Source: Streptomyces sp. I05A-00742 (GTDB lineage Bacteria; Actinomycetota; Actinomycetes; Streptomycetales; Streptomycetaceae). From it: DNA of 64,000 nt. The number at the start of each line of letters is the position of its first letter. Positions within the stretch are counted from its first letter, which is position 1. Below, in pieces: positions 59,832 through 64,000 of this stretch. Made by a program: the position numbers and the translations under genes. The DNA is taken from positions 1 through 64,000 of the forward strand of contig NZ_JABETO010000014.1 of the NCBI RefSeq assembly GCF_013055795.1. The letters are read 5' to 3'. Under the pieces are notes generated by a model. The model did no database searches. It worked only from the letters and a program-made list of their open reading frames with translations, and had not been told where the DNA came from.

Positions 59832-60529
59832 GCCCCACCCTGTACGGGCCCGGGCCCGGGCACGAGGCACAGGGCACGCAAAACCGGAATGCCGAGCCCG
59901 ATTCGCATTTTCCCCGGGCAAGAACCGGACCGTCGGACGCGCCTTCCCGACGGGACCCGGCGGAAAAATACCTCACCCCGGTACCCACACACGCACACGG
60001 AATCCCCGCTCACGCATACGGAATTCCCGCTACCCGCACCCGCGCAAAGGAACGCGCCACTCGTTCAAGTGGTGCGGCGAATCGACCGCCCGTCCCGAAG
60101 GCGGCGCGGGGTAGCGCCGGGGGCTCCGTGTGCCCTGCCCGAGGCACCCATGGGCGGAGGTGCGAGGTGCCCCGCGGAGGCGCCCGGCACCGCCTCGGGC
60201 CAGGACGTACGAGGGGTGCCGGCATGCTGTTCACGGTGGTCCGGCGGGTGGCGTCGTCCGGCTGACCCATATCGGAATATTGGCTTCGACGTGTTCACGG
60301 CCATGAAGGCGGCGCGATTCGCCACGGAATTCCTGCGGACGGACACGAAGGCGGAGCAGATCATTCATACCCAGCGCAGACGGCACCGTAGATCTTTTTG
60401 TCCACTCAGAGCTCTGTTCAGTTGAACCCGCCGCTTTCCCGGCCTGCTGCCGAGCACTAGCATCCCGCGAAGAAACACCAAGGGAAATCCAGGAAAGAAA
60501 ACTTTCCACAATTTCAAGGTGAGGGTGAA
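59832..60529 (+). promoter_or_regulatory. Long leader/promoter region before the biosynthetic operon
   Basis: 698 bp without a convincing gene. It contains two tandem copies of a CACGCAYACGGAATYCCCGCT-like unit (about 59990-60035) and becomes markedly less GC-rich towards the operon (about 60355-60515, with GTAGATCTTTTTGTCC and CAGAGCTCTG at 60407-60416). The CAGAGCTCTG palindrome may be an operator. A frame at 59889-60425 has no ribosome site and changes composition midway, so it is not called. Confidence 0.45.
60492..60507 (+). promoter_or_regulatory. Hairpin just upstream of the ribosome site
   Basis: GGAAAG (60492-60497) and CTTTCC (60502-60507) with an AAAA loop form a hairpin 22 bp before the ATG. 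A second purine run (AAGGTGAGGG) is the ribosome site. The hairpin may regulate translation or mark a DNA operator. Confidence 0.4.
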
Positions 60530-62983
60530 ATGGCGGCACCGCTGGTAAACGCAGACGCCCTGGTCAAAACCGACCGAACCCGGCTGATCCACCCGCATCT
60601 GCCCGGTGCCGTCGCCGAGCGCATCATCATGGTGGAGGGTTCCGGCTGCCGGTTGCGCGACGCGCACGGCCGCGAGTACCTGGACGCCACCGGCGGGCTC
60701 ATGCTGGCGCATGTCGGGCACGGGCGGCGCGAGATGGTCGAGGCGGCCGCCGGGCAGATGGGAAAGCTGGAGTATTTCAGCAGCTTTCACGAGTTCTCCA
60801 ATGAACCCTCCATCCAGCTGGCGGGCCGGCTCATCGACCTGGCCCCCGCCCCGATGGAGCGGGTGTACTTCACAAGCGGCGGCGCCGAAGCGGTCGACGC
60901 CGCGCTGCGGATGGCCCGGCTCTACCACCACCGGCGCGGCCAGCATGAACGGACGTGGGTCCTGGCCCGCAACTTCGGGTACCACGGGGTCACTTACGGC
61001 GGCGCCGCGGCCACCGGGATGCCCATGTTCCACCGGGGGTTCGGCCCCATGCTGCCGAACGTCCGGCACCTGACGCCGCCGTTGCCCTTCCACCCGGAGA
61101 TGTACGGCGGTGAGGACCCCACCGAGTACTGCCTGCGCGAACTGCGGGAGACGATCGAGGAGATCGGCGCGGAGAACATCGCGGTGATGATCGGGGAGCC
61201 GATCCTCGGCGTGGCCGGCGTGATCGAACCACCGGCCGACTACTGGCCGCGGGTGCGCGAACTGCTGGCGGCCCACGGGATCCTCCTCATCCTCGACGAG
61301 GTCATCACGGCGTTCGGCAGGACCGGTCACTGGTTCGCCTCCGAACGGCTGGGCGTCACACCGGACTTCATCGTCACCGCCAAGGGCCTGACCTCGGGAT
61401 ACTTCCCGATGGGCGCGCTCCTGGTGGCCGATCACGTGGTCGACGTCGTCACCGGGGACGAGGGGTTCCTCGGCGGCTACACCTACAGCGGTCACGCGAC
61501 CGGCTGCGCGGTGGCGCTGAAGAACCTCGACATCCTGGAGCGGGAGAACCTCCTCGCGGCCGCCGTCGAGGTCGGCGACCACCTCGGCGCGCGACTGCGC
61601 CGCCTGGAGGAGCTGCCCATCGTCGGCCAGGTACGGCAGATCGGACTCATGATCGGCATCGAACTGACCCAGGACCCGGCCACCGGCGAACCGCTGTCGG
61701 CCGACTGGGTACCGCCCCTGGTCCGGGAGCGCGCCGGGGTCATCATCCGCAACAACCCCAACACCGTCCTGCTCAGCCCGCCCCTGGTGATGAGCCACGA
61801 CGAAGCCGACCAGGTCGCGGCGGCGGTGTCCGACGTCCTCACCGAGTACGCCGACAAGACGCGCACCAAGGCTGCCGCCGCCGCGCCGGCACCGGCCCTG
61901 CCGGTCCTCGACACACCGTGGGACCGGCCGCCCTCGATGCCCGACCTGCTCGCCGCCGCCATGGAATGGCACTTCAACCCCAAAACCGGCTCGCGATTCT
62001 GGCTGGAGCGGGCCAAGACCCTCGACTTCGACCCGCGGAAGGACATCCGCACCGAAGCCGACCTGGCGCTGTTCCCGAACGTCGTCGACGAGTTGCGCGA
62101 CGCCCGCGTGGAGGACCTCGTCCCGCGAGGATACGGAGACGACCCGATCCCGCTGGACATCTTCGAGAGCGGCGGGACGACCGGTGCGCCCAAGCGCATC
62201 GTCTGGCTTCCCGACCTCCACGAGCGGCTGATGTCATGGCACAACGGGGTCCTGGACGACCGCGGTGTTCCCCGCGGGGTGAACTGGCTGACGATCGGCC
62301 CGAGCGGACCGCACATGTTCGCCCCCACGAGCCGGACGCTGGCGCATCTGCGGGGCGGCATCCCGTTCACCGTGGACCTCGATCCGCGGTGGGTGAAGAA
62401 GTGCGTCGCCGAGAGCAGGTCGGAGGAGACGAAGAGGTATCTGGAACACCTCCTCGACCAGGTCGGGGCGATCCTGCGGAGCCAGGACGTCGGCGTCGTC
62501 TTCACCACGCCCCCGCTGCTGGAGGCGCTGGCCGGCCACGAGGAGCTGGCCGCGCTCGTCAACCGGAAGGTCCGCACCCTCATCTGGGGCGGCGCCTCCA
62601 TGAACGTCGACACCCGCGCCCTGTTCCGCACGGAGGTGTTCCCCGACGCACAACTCCTGGGCTTCTACGGGAGCACCATGGTCGGCGGCGGCATGTACGA
62701 GCGGGACGGCCTCGCCGAGCACGAGCCGTCCACCTTCGACCCGCCGCACCCGTTCATCAGCATGCGGGTCGTCGACCCGGACACCGGAACGCCCGTGCCC
62801 TACGGCGAGCGCGGCCAGGTGGTCATGAACCACGTGAGCCGCAGCATGCTGCTCCCCAACAACCTCGAACGGGACACCGCGCTCCGCGTGCCCCCCGCCG
62901 AGGGCTTCGGCGGCGACGCGGTCGCCGACATCCAGCCGGTCCGGACGTTCGACGGCGCCAACGTCGTCGAGGGGGTGTACTGA
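60530..62983 (+). CDS. Aminotransferase-ANL adenylating enzyme fusion
   Basis: An 817-residue fusion. Residues about 10-445 are a class III PLP aminotransferase: TSGGAEAVDAALRMARL, LILDEVITAFGRTG (PLP Asp) and the PLP-binding K285 in TAKGLTSGYFPMGA. An Ala/Pro linker (about 448-470) follows. Residues about 475-817 are a short ANL adenylating domain with ESGGTTGAPK (546-555) and GFYGSTMVGG (711-720). It lacks the usual C-terminal lid, like EhpF of the griseoluteic-acid pathway (about 350 residues). EhpF activates a phenazine carboxylate that the aldehyde dehydrogenase EhpG reduces. The fused aminotransferase could then aminate the aldehyde. The partner dehydrogenase gene starts 3 bp after the stop. 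Confidence 0.88.
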   Translation: MAAPLVNADALVKTDRTRLIHPHLPGAVAERIIMVEGSGCRLRDAHGREYLDATGGLMLAHVGHGRREMVEAAAGQMGKLEYFSSFHEFSNEPSIQLAGRLIDLAPAPMERVYFTSGGAEAVDAALRMARLYHHRRGQHERTWVLARNFGYHGVTYGGAAATGMPMFHRGFGPMLPNVRHLTPPLPFHPEMYGGEDPTEYCLRELRETIEEIGAENIAVMIGEPILGVAGVIEPPADYWPRVRELLAAHGILLILDEVITAFGRTGHWFASERLGVTPDFIVTAKGLTSGYFPMGALLVADHVVDVVTGDEGFLGGYTYSGHATGCAVALKNLDILERENLLAAAVEVGDHLGARLRRLEELPIVGQVRQIGLMIGIELTQDPATGEPLSADWVPPLVRERAGVIIRNNPNTVLLSPPLVMSHDEADQVAAAVSDVLTEYADKTRTKAAAAAPAPALPVLDTPWDRPPSMPDLLAAAMEWHFNPKTGSRFWLERAKTLDFDPRKDIRTEADLALFPNVVDELRDARVEDLVPRGYGDDPIPLDIFESGGTTGAPKRIVWLPDLHERLMSWHNGVLDDRGVPRGVNWLTIGPSGPHMFAPTSRTLAHLRGGIPFTVDLDPRWVKKCVAESRSEETKRYLEHLLDQVGAILRSQDVGVVFTTPPLLEALAGHEELAALVNRKVRTLIWGGASMNVDTRALFRTEVFPDAQLLGFYGSTMVGGGMYERDGLAEHEPSTFDPPHPFISMRVVDPDTGTPVPYGERGQVVMNHVSRSMLLPNNLERDTALRVPPAEGFGGDAVADIQPVRTFDGANVVEGVY

Positions 62984-62985
62984 CG

Positions 62986-64000
62986 ATGCCCGGTTCCAAG
63001 AGTTCGCCGAGTTCTGCCAACTCCCCCGCACCGATCCCCCTCGACGCCCTCGGCCCCAACGGCCCCTACCGGACGCAGGCGAGGGAGGTCGTCCACGACG
63101 TCACCGGACGGCCGGTCGCGGAGCTGAGCGTGGTGCCGCGACTGTACGTGCGACGCGCCCTGGCGGCGCTGCGGCGGGCGGAGACACCGCCGTTGGACGA
63201 ACGGATACCGGCTCTGGCGGAGGCGGGCCGGCTGTTCGCCGGCGCCACGATCGACGGGATGCCCGTCGAACGGTACGAGCACACCGTCGCCCGGGTCAGC
63301 GGCCTGCCCGTCGCGATCGTGCGGCAGGCCACCCGCACCCTGGCGACGGGCCTGGCCGGCGCGTACGGCTTCGCCTGCCAGGCCCGGCCGCGCGGCAGCC
63401 GGGACCCGTCGAACGGCGCCGGCACCGCGACGTGGATCCGGCGCGGCGACGTGCTGGCCGTACTCACCGCCGGCAACCACCCCGCCATCCACACCCAGTG
63501 GGTGGAGGCGCTGGCCCTCGGCTACCGCGTCGCCCTGCGCCCCTCCCGGCGCGAACCGCTGAGCGCGCACCGGCTGGTCACCGCCCTGCACGAGGCCGGG
63601 TTCGGCACGGACCACGTCGTGCTCCTGCCCACCGACCACGGTGTCGCCGACGAACTGGTCACGGGCGGCGACCTGGCCATGGTCTACGGCGGCGACACCG
63701 TGGTGGACAAGTACCGGGCCGGCACGACCGTGCTGCCGCACGGGCCGGGGCGGGCCAAGATCCTCATCACCGAGGACACCGACTTCACACGGCATCTCGA
63801 CACGATCGTCGACTCCATCGGCGCGCAGGCCGGCGCGGGGTGCGTGAACACCACCGCCGTCTTCGTCGAAGGGGACCCCGCACCGGTGGCCGAGGCCGTC
63901 GCGGACCGGCTGGCCCGCCTGCCCTCCCTGCCGCCGGAACACGACGGGGCGGCGCTGCCGGTCCAGCCACTGGACGAGGCGCGGAACCTGGAGAAGTACG
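62986..64000 (+). CDS. Aldehyde dehydrogenase family protein, EhpG/LuxC-like (runs off window)
   Basis: The first 338 residues of an aldehyde dehydrogenase superfamily protein; the rest lies beyond the right edge. It has a low-complexity start (PGSKSSPSSANSPAPIPL), a helical lead-in (about 45-130), the cofactor-domain segment LAVLTAGNHPAIHTQWVEALALGYRVALRPSRREPL, and the nucleophilic Cys in GAGCVNTTAVF (C286). The TAGNHP...RPS core and absence of a canonical ALDH Glu motif resemble acyl-reducing members (LuxC, EhpG) that reduce an activated acyl group to an aldehyde. The ATG lies 3 bp after the preceding stop with GAGGGGG upstream, so the two are cotranslated. Confidence 0.82.
   Translation, partial: MPGSKSSPSSANSPAPIPLDALGPNGPYRTQAREVVHDVTGRPVAELSVVPRLYVRRALAALRRAETPPLDERIPALAEAGRLFAGATIDGMPVERYEHTVARVSGLPVAIVRQATRTLATGLAGAYGFACQARPRGSRDPSNGAGTATWIRRGDVLAVLTAGNHPAIHTQWVEALALGYRVALRPSRREPLSAHRLVTALHEAGFGTDHVVLLPTDHGVADELVTGGDLAMVYGGDTVVDKYRAGTTVLPHGPGRAKILITEDTDFTRHLDTIVDSIGAQAGAGCVNTTAVFVEGDPAPVAEAVADRLARLPSLPPEHDGAALPVQPLDEARNLEKY

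Noticed and set aside
59889..60425. 178-codon frame before the biosynthetic operon
   Set aside because: Composition changes midway, it runs through an AT-rich promoter-like region, and no ribosome site precedes it. The segment MKAARFATEFLRTDTKAEQ near 60303 is suggestive but too short to call.
1..64000. tRNA, rRNA, CRISPR, insertion sequence or phage genes
   Set aside because: I found no T-loop-like GGTTCGAATC context with a foldable cloverleaf, no regularly spaced short repeats, and no transposase or integrase motif. A covariance-model scan would be needed to be sure about tRNAs.

Overview
The window is chromosomal DNA from a Streptomyces-like actinomycete: very high GC, GTG/TTG starts, GTGA/ATGA gene overlaps, large intergenic hairpins instead of U-tailed terminators, and actinomycete families such as Rpf, protein O-mannosyltransferase and MarP. 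I see no tRNA, rRNA, CRISPR array, insertion sequence or phage gene.

1-21 kb is conserved core. It holds an ABC-F protein, an FtsX-type ABC permease, a class B penicillin-binding protein, pmt, rsmI, a zinc-ribbon protein, tatD, then rpfB-rsmA-ispE in tight succession, followed by a three-gene ECF nickel/cobalt importer with a candidate Nur operator. A beta-lactamase-fold hydrolase, an SDR and an EamA exporter follow.

21-40 kb is mixed. It holds a MarP-type periplasmic protease, an MMPL exporter with its TetR regulator and multi-palindrome operator, a tricorn-type protease, a CsbD-like miniprotein, a Baeyer-Villiger monooxygenase/SDR operon divergent from a MerR regulator, a barstar-domain protein, a LysR regulator next to decayed gene fragments, exonuclease III, a GNAT acetyltransferase, and a lipoprotein-histidine kinase pair with no response regulator. 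Four copies of one dispersed hairpin repeat lie between genes from 5 to 29 kb.

40-60 kb is accessory. It holds a Tat-exported GH89 alpha-N-acetylglucosaminidase and a three-gene unit (unknown protein, MoxR AAA+ ATPase, HEXXH/vWA protein) containing a tandem repeat array. These are followed by a lower-GC leucine-rich protein, a lipoprotein carrying a foldback (template-switch) insertion, an RlmA/TlrB-type 23S rRNA methyltransferase, TetR and ArsR-type regulators, a SulP transporter beside a beta-carbonic anhydrase, and a secreted ricin-type lectin.

60.5-64 kb begins what looks like a specialised-metabolite operon: an aminotransferase fused to a short ANL adenylating domain, followed by an aldehyde dehydrogenase that runs off the window. 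Together they could convert a carboxylic acid to an aldehyde and then to an amine. This is the most promising candidate for an undescribed system. Seven start codons in the window sit 6-7 nt after a -10 box, suggesting leaderless transcripts.
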